64,000 nucleotides of DNA, taken from contig VTFK01000211.1 of NCBI GenBank assembly GCA_009617715.1, positions 558,001 to 622,000 on the forward strand. The letters are read 5' to 3'. Position 1 is the first letter of the stretch, and each line of letters starts with the position of its first letter. The translations under genes and the position numbers were made by a program. The notes below the pieces were generated by a model that saw only the letters and a program-made list of their open reading frames with translations, was not told where the DNA came from and did not search any database. This DNA is from Plectrocnemia conspersa (Eukaryota; Arthropoda; Insecta; Trichoptera; Polycentropodidae). Below, piece by piece: positions 36,307 to 48,138 of the stretch.

Positions 36307-37725
36307 TTTTTTTTATTTATTTATTAATTTATTCAGCTTAATAGCTAATCTTTACATCAAACAACTTTAAGTATATAAACATATATTAAAAAAAAAATAT
36401 ATAAAAAATACACAATAGAAAATAAAAATATACACTAATAAGACTTAATATTATAATTTATTTCTATACGTACGAAGGTGTTTTTTAATTCCATTTATGA
36501 AACCCGTTATATTTTTGCTTTTTCGGATTATTCTTGGAACACTATTATACAAATCAAAACCTCCGTACATAACTCCTCTAGCCGTACTCGTTTTCTTATA
36601 CTTATCTATCTTTAAATTTTCTCTATTTCTAGTATTATATTTATGTACATCTCTATTTCTTATTAAATACTTATTAAAATATTCTGGTAACATATTATTT
36701 TCTAACTTATATATAAATACTAAAACATTCATACTCAATATTTCTTAAACATTCAACCAATCTAATCTATCAATCATACTTTTACAACTAGTTAATCTAT
36801 TTTTATTTAAGATTACTCTCATTGCCCTATTTTGTAATTTTTGAAACATTTGTTTGTCTAATTTATTCAACATATTTAATATTGTTGCACAATAATTAAA
36901 ATGGGGCAATATTATACTATTGTAAAATTTTTTTTTGTATTTATACTTAATATATTTCTTATTCTAGATAATAAACCTATTTTTCTACTAATTTTTTTAA
37001 ATATGTAATTACAATGTTCTTTAAAATTTAATTTTGTATCAACAATTACTCCTAAATATTTTATATTATCCACTATTTCTATACTAGAGTTATTTATTAC
37101 TATTTTGATACTATCATCTAACACATTTTTATAATTAATAAACATACATTTAGTTTTATTCTCATTTAATTTAAGTACATTATTCTTATAACAATATTTC
37201 TAATATACTTAATTCATTATTTAAATTATTTACAATTTCTTTAATGTTATCACCTATGCAATACATTAATGTGTCATCCGCAAATAGATGCATTTTACAC
37301 TTTTTCACGTTATTAACTATATCATTAATATACAAAACAAATAACAATGGTCCCAATTTAGACCCTTGTGGTACTCCATAAGACACTAATTTCTCTTCAG
37401 AATATACATAATTTATTTTAACTTTTTGTTTTCTTTTATGTAAATAATTATTAAACCATCTTAAAACTATATCTCTTATACCTATACTCTCCAATTTCTT
37501 TAACATTATTTTTCTGTCTATTGTTTCGAAGGCTCTCTTGAAATCCAAGAAAACTGCTCCAATGATTTTGTTTGTATCCTTAGCCAACAGCCAATCATTT
37601 ATCACTACTTATAATGCAGTTTCAGTGGAATGTTTTTCTCTGAATCCCGATTGTTGTTCACATATTATGTTTTGAGAAGTAATAAATTCCTTCTCAAAAC
37701 TCCTTTTATAATAATTGCCATTTCA
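36307..37725 (-). mobile_element. 5'-truncated LINE (reverse transcriptase remnant)
   Basis: Minus-strand non-LTR element broken into several frames. In order: IICEQQSGFREKHSTETAL, a stop, FLDFKRAFETIDR (A motif), GVPQGSKLGPLLF (B motif) and FADD (C motif) within 37186-37605. Then YLGVIVDTKLNF at 36912-37145, and a C-terminal block with YNTRNRENLKI, GFDLYNSVPRIIR and FINGIKKHL at 36451-36738. The 3' end closes in an AATAAATAAATAA-type tail near 36307-36320. The C-terminal block is typical of the CR1/L2/Daphne side of the LINEs, but the clade is not certain. The endonuclease is absent. Stops and frameshifts make it inactive. Confidence 0.85.
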
Positions 37726-38499
37726 CAATAATATAATAATTTTTAAGTGTTGGTATATATTGTTTGAAATCTGCTAAGAAATCAAATTTGCAACTACTGT
37801 TTATCTCACTCACCAAAGACATAACGAATCAAAAGTTATGCTAATTAAATACATAAACAATTTTAGCGGTCGTAAAGGGAGCGTGAAATATTTATTTTTG
37901 TATATTTTTTTCATAATGGTAACACATCGCGGTGAAAGTTGTTAAAACGTCAAAAACTTCTTAACGCGTTCAAGTTTGTTTCGAAAGTTTTCGAATCTCA
38001 GAAATACTGTGTCCCTGAAAATAAATTCATAATAAAAAAGTAGCATACAATAATTATTTATTGTAAGAAAGTTTATTTTGTTTAAAAAATTCAATGAAAA
38101 AGTTAAATGAATATAAATAACATTATATTATATCTAATATATGATCAATATTTCAACATGAAACGGTTGTAAAATAACATATTTTTAACAATATAAATAT
38201 AATAATATGATACGATTGTAAAATAACATATTTTTAACAGAGAAGCAGTACATGTTTCTATTTTTCGTGTAGGAAGGTTCTATTGTGTGCAGTACAAGAG
38301 AAAAAATGTTCAATTCAAGCCTCCCTCAGAAAATATAGCGTCGCATAAGAAATAATAAAAATGTCTCATAAATATCGTTCGAACGGTGAACTTTGTTTTC
38401 GGTCTGTGGATACGTAGGCTCAGACGTAACGTGAAAATACAGATATATATAAAATGTACGTATGTTTGTGCAAAATTCTTGTGCATTTCCCTCGATGAA
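37726..38499. other. AT-rich DNA, no gene seen
   Basis: Nothing recognised apart from a short direct repeat of TGTAAAATAACATATTTTTAACA at about 38168 and 38218. Confidence 0.45.
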
Positions 38500-38760
38500 A
38501 TCGCGTTTTCAACCATAAAACGTTTTTCGGCCGGGAAATTGAACCGCCCCGGCCCAGTCCCGATGAATTATTTATGGCCCAGGTTTTCCCAGGTCGTCCC
38601 AAGACGGCGTCCATCATCGCCACCGCCCCGAAACTTCACGATGATGTCTGATCGTTATGGAAATGATGATGGGTACGCTTGCATTATAGATGATGGATGT
38701 TAGGCGGAAAACAAGGCAATGCACGCGAGACCAAAAAAAGACACCGTTTTTCCACCCCTT
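38500..38760. other. GC-richer ORF-poor island
   Basis: GC-rich block containing AATTATTTATGGCCC at about 38567, whose TTTATGG core is of the posterior-Hox/Cdx binding type. The reading frames show no known domain. Regulatory role is inference. Confidence 0.35.
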
Positions 38761-39605
38761 CGTCGCTTAGGGGGGACTAAATAATAAAATATGTACATCC
38801 ACAAACCGATTCGAGTAAGCCCGCCTAAACAATGTTGAAGCTCGGGTTTAACTCATTGTAATATATTGGGTTGAGTAACAAGTCATTGTGCTTGTTTCTT
38901 AACTGAAAATATGATATCGTAGGTTTGCTGCAAGAAATCATTAATTGTTTTTATGAGATAATGCTATAAAACTATTGCTGACATAATTCAAAAGCTTATG
39001 CAACATATCATAAGCTAAAAATAAGTCTGAAGACATTTTTGAATATTGTAAAGAAAACTTACAAATATCTGATACTATGTATAAACGACATATACATATA
39101 TTATATGTATATATTTGTCAAGGAAGGATCTTAAATCAATTCTACTTATATATTTACTACTAAAATATCTTTTAAAACAGGTGTTAATTTTAATATAATC
39201 TTATATAAGTTAGTTGTGTAAGAATTGATTCGAAACTGCGGCCTAAATAATATAGGAATAGAGTAAATCTGCACCAAACCAATTTGAGTTAGTCCGCCTT
39301 TACATTGTCGAATCTCTGCGTACCTCATTGTCCGTGACTCTTGGTTTATCTTAATTTTATTCATACACTTTCGTTTTCGTGTCGTCCGATTATCTCTTTG
39401 GCATAATTCGGCCGTAATCCTTTATCTCTATTACGGAGAGAACCGCAACTTTTTCAACCATTGACCGCAACTTCAGCAAAGTTAATTTATGCGAACTGTC
39501 AAACATGTTATGTAAGTATAGTAAACTTTTTTTATTAAAATTCTATACATTATTGTGAGATTTTTTTAGAATTTACTATTTTTGTGTTACTAAATATCAC
39601 AATAA
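38761..39605. other. AT-rich DNA, no gene seen
   Basis: Nothing recognised. Confidence 0.45.
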
Positions 39606-39609
39606 CCAT

Positions 39610-39775
39610 AGCTTTTATTAAAAACCCTTTTGTTCCTACAAAACGAGAAGCACTTGAAATAGAAATTCACAAAAAAATCGCTATGAACAAAAGAGATGAT
39701 AGTAGCATATTATTAAAATCTTGGCTTCCGGTTTTAGAATCATTACGAAAAATAAAATCACAAAAAAATGTCACC
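39610..39775 (+). pseudogene. Penelope-like C-terminal piece, inverted
   Basis: A plus-strand frame reads KREALEIEIHKK, then NKRDDSSILLKSWLPVL, the usual C-terminal end of Penelope-like proteins that follows the GIY-YIG domain. The rest of the protein lies immediately to the right on the opposite strand. The junction near 39775 therefore joins the end of the element head-on to its body, with a short piece missing between. This reflects a rearranged copy formed during or after insertion. Confidence 0.75.
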
Positions 39776-40578
39776 GACCTAATCAATCTTGTGGTCTTCA
39801 GTAAAACTATGTTCGGCTAAAGTAGAACTGCTCTTGAATTTTTTTACATCATTTTTATGTTCGTTTTCTCTGTGTGCGATGCGTCTGTTAGACTGTCCAA
39901 TGTAGACTTTTTCGCAATCTGCACATGAGATTTTGTATACCTCTTGGGATTAATTTTTAAGATGATCTCTCCCGTTAGGAAGCATTGAACTAATTTTGTT
40001 TTTGGACTGAAAAATAGTTCTGATTTTGTGCTTCGTTAAGGTTCTTCCGATCTTTTCTTTTATCCCTTGGATGTATGGAAGACGTGCATGTCCTATGTAA
40101 TTTTTTTCAATTTTCTTTGTTTTATTCTTTGTTTCTTTCAAGTTTTCTTTTATAAAACCATTTGATTGTAGTGCTATTTTCACAGTTTTGAGTTCATCGT
40201 CGATATGTTCTTTGTTGGCTAATATTTAAGCTCTATTGAATAGAGAGGTTGCTACCGATTTGATCTGTGCCGGATGGTTATATGAATTTGCATGTAGATA
40301 CCTATTGGTGTGTGTACTTTTTCTGAATACTGTGTGTCCTAGATAGCCGTCTTCTTTTTTATGATTAGTGTGTCCAGGAAGGGTAATTGGCAATTTTCTT
40401 CAATTTCTATAGTAAATTTTATTTTCGGATGTTGGGTGCTGAGAAAATTAAGGAACACATCCAAGTCCTCTCTTCCGTGGGGCCACACTGCAAATATGTC
40501 ATCTACATATCTTAACCAGATTTTTGGTTTTTTAATCGATTTTTCTAGGGCTGTTGTTTCAAAATATTCCATAAATAA
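39776..40578 (-). pseudogene. Penelope-like reverse transcriptase and GIY-YIG part
   Basis: Minus-strand fragment of a Penelope-like element, a class whose reverse transcriptase is related to telomerase. It begins with MEYFETTALE, then LRYVDDIFAVW with the catalytic YVDD, and LPFLDTLI. After a one-base break in an A run come [20 protein letters not shown] and SYNHPAQI. After a stop come the basic region and a GIY-YIG-type endonuclease: VYKISCADCEKVYIGQSNRR with a following arginine and histidines, ending EHSFTEDHKID. There are about two internal stops and one frameshift. The N-terminal two thirds of the protein are missing, so this is a 5'-truncated dead copy. Identification is by motif recall but is specific: YVDD, CxxC and YIG in this order. 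Confidence 0.88.
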
Positions 40579-40668
40579 TAAATAAAAAATAGAGTATAGA
40601 AGTAAGCATAAATCGCCATGAATCGAGATTTAAAAAAAAAAATAATTATACTCGCGAAAATCTAAAAT

Positions 40669-40792
<124 letters not shown>

Positions 40793-40980
40793 TGAATAAT
40801 TGTAACAATACGACAAGCGATCGATTAAAATTTTTTCAGTATGCTCCTATCCACTTGGAGCAGTGAGAATAATAATATTCAAACTAACGTGTTTTTAACA
40901 TTAAGCCCAATTAAAAGTTGCGAATAAAAACCCTTCCCTGCGCGATGTAAGAAAAGTGTATTAAAAAAAATGTGGAAACT

Positions 40981-41017
40981 CCTGATGATGCTGGGACAAT
41001 CTTGGCGAAATATAGAG
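40981..41017 (+). ncRNA. Hammerhead-ribozyme-like motif, degenerate
   Basis: CTGATGA at 40982-40988 is followed by a stem (40990-40996 with 41000-41006, seven pairs of which three are G-U) and then GAAA at 41007-41010. This is the order of the hammerhead core (CUGANGA, stem II, GAAA). Penelope-like elements are known to carry small type I hammerheads. The sequence after GAAA (TATAGA) no longer forms the short stem III, so the motif is probably decayed, if it is real. Confidence 0.3.
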
Positions 41018-41078
41018 AAAAACTCAAAAAAAAAGATGAATATGAAATAAAACACCTAAATAAATATATATTTTTTTT

Positions 41079-41227
<149 letters not shown>

Positions 41228-41356
41228 TTTATTATATAAAATACGTAGCAGTCGAATCTAAAGAGAGAACTTGCCAGTCAATGTCAGAAAAACGTGAAAA
41301 ATAACGGTTTTTTCAAAATCGTTTCCATGTTCGTGTATCGCATTTCAAATTTGCTA

Positions 41357-42367
41357 TTCGTATACTCTCGCTTACCGTAGCGAACTTTACATTTTAAATC
41401 CAGTACGATAGAAGGTATAATCCATTGCTTATCAATTGATATGTCATGGGTTAAAATCCCATGTGAATCCGACGTTTTTAAACTTCTATTGATTATCGGA
41501 AAAGTTATTTTTATAGTTATAGTGTAATCTTGATTATATGGGTGCAGATTTTCCGGGCTAAAAATAAATTCGATATTTCAAAATAAATTTTGAAAAATAA
41601 GTTTTATATATGAAAAGGGCATGGATGAATAAAGATATCTTAGAAGATTGGTTCAAAACCAAATAAGATCCTTAAAAAAAAAGGGTAACCGTAAAAAGCA
41701 ATATTGTAAATAGATAATGCTCACTTTTATCTCAATGTAAACGAACGATAGTCTGGCGTTACAGTGCTGCTTATCTCTGAATTCTAGGAAGTTGATGGTT
41801 TGACCAATTTCTGTAAAAAAAATGACGACATTGAATAATATACATGGAATAGCACAACCTTGGGCAAAAGTAAGACGAGTAACACTTATTTAGAGAAATT
41901 TTCTTCCTGGATTATGAAATATGCAGATAAACAGTAAATGTAAAATGAGTTGGAAATGCCGATCGAGAAAAGATCAATACAAATAATCCTGGTTTTCAAT
42001 GGTTTAATGGTGCGGATATCGTTTCTATTGTCACTGAAACAGAAGAGGAAGGAATAAAAAATACTAACAATTACATCAGTCACAAGACGACACTGTCTTC
42101 TGTTGAATTTTTACTGGACTACATCATCAAAGAGGATGCGAATATATCGATATTATAACCTTAAGATAAAATCGTACGGATATTCGAAAATTATTGAGGA
42201 ATTGTCGAAAGCAAACGAGAATCACAGATTTTCTTAATAAATAAAAAAAATGGAGAACTGTATTGTAAATATATTATACATATTTTAAACCAAATAAAAA
42301 TTGATAGTTTTTTAATTATCCATGCTTTTCTTTTCCAGCATTAGCTCGGAATATCGAGAGTATACTG
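41357..42367 (+). mobile_element. Tigger/jerky-type DNA transposon remnant
   Basis: About 1 kb bounded by related ends: GTATACTCTCG at 41360-41370, and CGAGAGTATACTG at 42355-42367, whose complement begins CAGTATACTCTCG. Each end is next to TA (41355-41356 and 42368-42369), the target of Tc1/mariner relatives. Inside, the plus strand keeps decayed jerky-like transposase phrases in several frames: a MNKDILEDWF-type phrase at about 41623, then NNPGFQWFNGADIVSIVTE at 41984-42040. Stops and frameshifts are many. The catalytic aspartates cannot all be placed. Non-functional. Confidence 0.7.
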
Positions 42368-42369
42368 TA

Positions 42370-43944
42370 TAATAATTTCGATCGAACACTTAAGAATTCA
42401 CTAATCGTACAAGATTATTTTTATATAAATAAAAATAATATATATATTTTGGGGAAAATATACATACATATGTCTGTACATCCTTATGCTACCGACAAAT
42501 TATAATCTCTTAAATCGTTTGGATTGAATTATTTTCAGATTTATTATTTTTACATTTAATTCATTCTTGTTGGAGACGAAAACAAATCGACACAAAAAAT
42601 TGCGTGAAATTCACTCAATTTTTGTACGGATGTTGTCATAAGTTTTGTGTGAGAGATATCTCCGCTACACATTAATGGCATTAGATTTAAGCCTATGGAT
42701 ATCAGATATGATATATGGAATTATGGATATGGGCAATATCTATATTGTTGATACATATATTTTAACGTGCTATAACATGAATAATCAATCCATATCAAGC
42801 TCGCTATATTTTAACCTTCGATTAAGGTGAATTTAGTAGAATATTTATAAAAAGGTATAATTTGTCTTGTTGCTTTTGATAAACAAGGTTATCTTGAGTG
42901 ATATGTAAAACGTTTTATACAACAGTTACGAATTCTGTTTGAATACATCTCCGGAACGGTTGAAATTTCTGCGAGTTATTTATCCCTACTAAAATTTTAC
43001 GAATGTTTTTAAAATATATTATGTATGTATGACAGAAAAATTTACATTTTTCAAAACTTTTTAATTCATTGGTTTGTAAATGTGACAGATTAAGGTCACA
43101 TTTACAGGGTGTGGCAATTAATTCTCGGATTATTTCCAAGAAAATAACTACGATATATATGTGACATTTACATAAATTAATATCCATTACCTTTAATACT
43201 ATTATCGCAACATTAAACAATTTTTAAAGTTTTAAGCAGTCATAAAGGCATTAAATGATAAAATAGATAAAACGCATTTAATAACAAAGAAGCGGTTTTT
43301 ATCCAAAAATTATCGTTAATAGCACATCAATTTTACACTGTACAAATTTATTAAAGTTAGGATTCCTAGAATAATATCATCACCTTAAAGAATACAAAAG
43401 CATGATGTTAAAGACTACTATTTTAAACCATTCAAACACATTTGTGCGATTTAAGATGCTATTCTTATATATAATATGAGATGAAAAAAAAAATAACTTT
43501 TGGATTTCTCGAGCTATAATTTTTGCTTTTAATTCTTTAAGTTCGTTCGTTTGTGATTCGTTCGCGTGTCAATTGTCAGCTATATCGGACATATAGTTTG
43601 TGTTTGAGAGTCAAGTATTAAGGACACGTTTTGTGCGATTTCTTTTGTGGGGTTTCCAACCATCTGCCCAATTTAGATGTCATTCTAACATAATTTTGAA
43701 TAAATAAAAGTAGACACTAACTCGTATCAAAAGTAAAGCCGGACAATTGAAAAGAGCTTGGAAAAATATATTTCGGGATAAAAAAATTGCGTTAATAATT
43801 ATTTGTATTTAACGAACCACCTATTAGCACATTCGTCCCGAGGCGTTAACCTCCCCTCCATAAATACCATAAAAATATGTGTGATAGACGAGGAGTTTTT
43901 CGCTGCGTAAATAGACTATTATATTTTGACCCCTTTGTTCATGG
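42370..43944. other. AT-rich DNA, no gene seen
   Basis: A 101-codon minus-strand frame at 42915-43220 has no recognisable domain. A small hairpin (AAATGTGAC / GTCACATTT) lies at 43078-43103. Confidence 0.45.
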
Positions 43945-43946
43945 GT

Positions 43947-44040
43947 GTGTCCAAAAACGATGCAATTGACCCGCCAACATCCTCAGCTGCGATTCACCAG
44001 AGCTGTCTCGAGCCAGAAATATAAAATATGTGACACTTGA
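43947..44040 (-). repeat. Dispersed repeat family 1, copy C
   Basis: Inverted, truncated match to 2676-2765: on the minus strand CAAGTGTCACATATTTTATA, then GAATCGCAG, then CAATTGCATCGTTT. More diverged than copies A and B. Confidence 0.6.
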
Positions 44041-44192
44041 TCAATGGGAGACAGATGGGCACGCAAAGAGAGAAATTGAAGACGGAACGGAACGTTCTTC
44101 TGGATTTGATTTGGTTCTTGATTTAAATTTTAAGTATGTGAAATCAGTCTCACTGCTCCTCTGAAGCGTATTTAGATGTTATTTCATAATTT

Positions 44193-44960
44193 TTGGAGAT
44201 ACAAAACAATCATTACCATCAAGGTAGACCAGTCGCAGTGTTGTCAGCTTCTGCTAGATTATTCGAAATCGTTATTCATAGCTACGACTACAATAGCTTT
44301 CGGAAAATTTTTGCTGGATCAACGGCATTATTTTGTCCTGCGCGTTCTACAGTCGGAAATACAAGTAGTCGTCGTATATACGGATTTTGAGAAGACTTTG
44401 GACAAAGTTTTTTTTTTATTGTTAAAAAAATAGTAAAATTTAGGTTGCTCAGAAGATTTAACTCCTTATTTTTTAATTATTTATTCAATCGTAGACAGAA
44501 CGTAACCTATGTCTGGTTGTCGAAATATTATTTCACCTCATTAGGAGTTCCTCAAGGGTCCATACTGGGTCCATCTGCTATTTTCGTTATTCATTAATGA
44601 CATAAATACTGTAGTTATAAATTCTAGTGTTTTTTATATGCCGATGATTTGAAATTATTTATTTGCATTCAATCTATTGCGGACTTTTCTCTCTATATGA
44701 TGCCGGGAGACCATCAGCAGCTCCGGACCGGGAAACCGGCCGCAGCCGTCCATCGGGACGACTCCGGCCGAGACGTCGACCATCTTTTGTTAATGGGAAG
44801 TCTGCTTCAGTGCTAAAAGAGCCGATAGGTAAAGGCTTATACACAACCTGAGGATGCGGGTGGGAGCACCCGGGAACCCGTCATTTTCTCTCTATAGAGT
44901 GATTTAGATTCTCTGTGGAGATCATCTTTTGTTAGTCTTCTGCTTTTAGTGTTAAATAAT
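44193..44960 (+). pseudogene. CR1-like LINE reverse transcriptase remnant
   Basis: Plus-strand relative of the element at 9318-10443. It carries earlier reverse transcriptase motifs too: RPVAVLSASARLFEIVIHSY, FCPARSTVGN, VVYTDFEKTLDKV (A motif), LGVPQGS-type B motif in shifted frames (44545-44580), LFINDIN, and a frame-broken YADD-LKL at about 44637-44660. It resumes after 44884 with SDLDSLWR, which matches SDFDSLWR in the first element. A 186-bp insert at 44698-44883 interrupts it. Many stops and frame changes. Both element ends are unclear. Confidence 0.8.
44698..44883 (+). mobile_element. GC-rich short retroelement-like insert
   Basis: A 186-bp GC-rich insert inside the reverse transcriptase pseudogene, flanked by identical 13-bp copies of TTTTCTCTCTATA (44685-44697 and 44884-44896). 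Removing it restores the reading SL.SDLDSLWR of the host element, so the insertion is certain. Duplication length points to target-primed reverse transcription. It starts TGATGCCGGGAG, has no poly(A) tail, and ends with a stable hairpin CGGGTG-GGAG-CACCCG (44857-44872) inside CCTGAGGA...GGGAACCC, which recalls a hammerhead core. Unknown short element, possibly a SINE or a non-autonomous Penelope derivative. Confidence 0.8.
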
Positions 44961-45219
44961 GTATTTTATGTATCATAATTTTCCTACGATCTATGTGAAA
45001 ATGTTCTGGCTAAATAAATTTTACACTTAAGGTCTAGAATCGGTTTGGAGAAAATTTGGGAGCTCGAAAAAATTCGAAAAAAATCCAAGACGCTCAACTT
45101 TGCCTTGGACATCCCTGATCTGTACGTATAAACTTATTTGTCTGTTTATGTCAATGCGTGTGTAAAGTACATGTATATTCTCGTAGGTATATTATTTAGC
45201 GAAACGTGACAATTTTTAC

Positions 45220-45500
45220 ATTTGTTCATTAGGGGGCGGGCAGTCGTCATGAACATTAACCACCGACAATGTAACTTGGGGGTTAACCAAAACATTGGGC
45301 CCCGGCAAAGGGCATGAATGCTTAATGGCTGCGGCCCGGCCCCAGCACAATGGCCACGGCTATATATTTCAATTAAAATTTGCAAATTTCTCAGTTCTCC
45401 TCGCAGCGGTCGATTGCGCGGTCGGCAAAAGGTCCCAAGGAAAATTCGTCGCGGGAAGTGCGGAAAATCCATTAGCGTTCATTACTGAATCGGTTTGTCG
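45220..45500. other. GC-richer ORF-poor island
   Basis: Block with GGCCCCGGC- and GCGGCCCGGCCCC-type stretches and 108-codon frames on both strands that show no known domain. It includes ACAATGG (SOX-type) and CTATATATTT (MEF2-like). Regulatory role is inference. Confidence 0.3.
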
Positions 45501-47231
45501 GCAAACGGGATACGCAGACAAGGGTCTGTATAGTGTCACGGCTCGTGGACTAAATTTTTCGAATGATATCGTACGTCTTATGCTATTCGCCGTGACAAAG
45601 CACTGTCTGAATAATATATAATTAACTTAAATGTCAAATAAAGAATTCGAAGATGTTTTGAATTGAGATTATAATAAAAAATTAATTAAAGACTTGAGCA
45701 TATTCACAATGAAATTAAATGTTATAGGAACATTTTCTGAGCTCTTATAATCAGTGGATGAGACCTCTTTTGTTGGCTGATCTTGGCCTTTTGATTTATT
45801 CATTTCAATTATTGACAATACAGTTCCTTCGTGACAAATTTGGATATTGGTACCAGATAATAATTAATAACTTCTTAAATATCACACAAAACAAACAGTA
45901 CAGTCATTCTAAGATAGAGTACTGCATTTAGCAGTAAAAATCATGTCCCATTGCCTTGATAGTTATTATTACTGCACAAAATCCATTTTGCATAACGAGT
46001 AAAAATTTGATTGAAACATATTTACTTGTCCAATCTATTTTTTCGCGAACTTATTGATTCGTTATCAATCCTTTACAGATGCATATGGACTTTTAATTGG
46101 GTAGACTGATGCATTATGCTATAGTAAAATATTGCTTTACTTTAGTTACTTTATCTGAACTAAATCTTGCACAGTTTACTCATAGCTATTTGTTCTCTGA
46201 CAAAAATCTTAAACAAAAAATGTTTTACATAAAATTTCAACACTTAATTTAAAAAAATACGTAAAATTTCTAAAGCTTTGCATGGTCTTGCAAGATGCTT
46301 ATAAATTTTATTTTATTTTTATAAACTATGTCTGATATATAGTCAGTTGTCTCGCGCTTGTTTCGCGTCATTCTGTAGATCTCAGTCACGAGTTTTTGCG
46401 CGACACAATCTATCTTTAATTAAGATTCTAGTGACGTATGTCATATTTAATTCGCATTTCAAGAATTATAGATTCATATAAAGTTAATAAAAGTACAGTC
46501 TTAAAATTAGAGTTTGTATGTGGGTGTATAGATGTTGCTACATATACAAACACTAAATTATAATTTCAAAGTACCTATCTGATTTTCGAATTACATTTAA
46601 AATGTGCAAAAGCTTGACCTCTCAAAGAGAGGCGCCGTATACGTATTCGCATTACCCATGTGAAATCCCCATGCGACTGTTAGCCGCTATTACCTTTTAC
46701 AGACCCTCAGATATAGCCAGAGACGCCTTTGGGTCTATAAAAGCTCTCTGTGTAGCGAAAGCTTTGCTTGTGTTTTATTCTAAACATGGTGGAATATACT
46801 TGATAAATATTATTCCAGTGTGATTAATTGTACTTGTGGGATGGTGTTTTGATTGTATATGGTGAGGATTACATTTATGAATTTCCTGAACAAAAATGTA
46901 TTTAGAAATTTTCAAATTAAATAATATTTAATCAATTAAAAGATAAATTGAGTTTCTAATATTAGACACTTGGTTTGTTTATTCTCTGATCCCGGAATGA
47001 AACCGGCCTGAATCCCGGGATGTAATAAATTAAATATATATACATTTTTATGTAAAGTAATCTGGATAAGGAAGTGGGCGGTTAATTATTTGTTTTATGA
47101 GCATATTTATGTTTTTTTATAAATAGAGTTGTAGTGGTGATATGTATAGTAATTCTGACATAATTCCGAAATTATTTTCGCACTGATGCAAAAGTTAATT
47201 AAAAAAAAGTTATAAATCGAATCATATAACG
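45501..47231. other. AT-rich DNA, small hAT-like scrap
   Basis: No gene recognised. The block at 46989-47021 has GATCCCGG and ATCCCGGGAT, like the subterminal motifs of the hAT at 59482-61022, so it may be a decayed relative. Confidence 0.4.
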
Positions 47232-47330
47232 CAGCGGTCGCCAACCTTTCGGACATAATCATATACAATTTTTAAGTTTAGTGGTCCGTAAGGACCACTA
47301 AACTCAAAAAATTGTATCCCGCGGACCACT
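47232..47330 (+). mobile_element. hAT terminus with long hairpin
   Basis: Starts CAGCGGTCGCCAACCTTTC, a common hAT end. It is followed at 47263-47317 by a near-perfect inverted repeat with ~26-bp arms (core GTTTAGTGGTCC / GGACCACTAAAC) around GTAA, then CCGCGGACCAC. No matching right end was found, so the element is truncated or its other end has decayed. Confidence 0.6.
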
Positions 47331-47676
47331 ACCATAATTTATTCATATAAATAACATCCTAAATATGAAATGGTGTAATTGATGGATATAAAGGTTTTAA
47401 TAAACCTATTTTAATAAAAACATATATAATAAATAATTACAGATGACAAAAAAACATTTATTTTTTTTATGTCAAGGATATGATTTTTTTATGCATCTAT
47501 CTCGTCTGTTGATAATTTGCGGCTTCTTGAATTTGTCCAGAAAGATAAAAGTTGACGCAAATATTATGTAGATAGCTAAGCTCAAAAGTAGCATAGCATA
47601 AGGATAAGTAATGGAGTAAAATTTTATCAGCTAGATATATTTGAAAAGGATCTTATTAAAATCAAATATGATTTAA

Positions 47677-48027
47677 ATGAAATGCGACTATTTTGTAGCA
47701 ACGCATATTTTAAAAAAATGCAAATTTTCTGAGAAAAATGTCAAATCGCGAATTTTCATTGAGCATTTTTTGTTAAGATATAAATTTTCACGAATATTTT
47801 TTACGGTTTTACAATCTGCGTTTTTTTATACTGATGCAGAAAAAAGAATGGATCAGACGCTTGAAAATATGCATGATTTCTTCAAAGCTTTTTATAAAGG
47901 TCGGAAGTATTTATACCAAAAAGGAACCAAAGTACCTAATGTCAATCATGTAAAAATCCTGTATGTTGACTTAACTGCCCGTTATCATACACTGCTCTAC
48001 TTTTTACAAGGTGAAACAATGGTCTAA
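47677..48027 (+). pseudogene. Fragment of an unknown repeated protein
   Basis: A 116-codon frame whose part at 47857-47911 encodes ENMHDFFKAFYKGRKYL and matches the fragment at 5112-5315 in frame. It ends just before the hAT element at 48030. The family is not recognised; the paired copies suggest a repeat-borne protein such as a transposase or its partner. No start codon context or splice signal supports a working gene. Confidence 0.35.
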
Positions 48028-48138
48028 ACCAGTGTTCTTCAACCTGGTGGTCCGCGGACCGGCATCGGTCCGCAAGAAATTATTGCCGGTCCGTGCAAAC
48101 TTTCACCCGATTCGGGGAATCGCCAGAAACCGAATGTT

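Noticed and set aside
44663..44851. 62-codon plus-strand frame in GC-rich DNA
   Set aside because: It crosses the boundary of the 186-bp insert, so its first part is LINE and the rest is insert. No domain.
46736..46743. Strong TATA box (TATAAAAG) with a GC-richer flank
   Set aside because: No coding sequence or initiator with a gene follows, and TATA-like strings are frequent in DNA this AT-rich.
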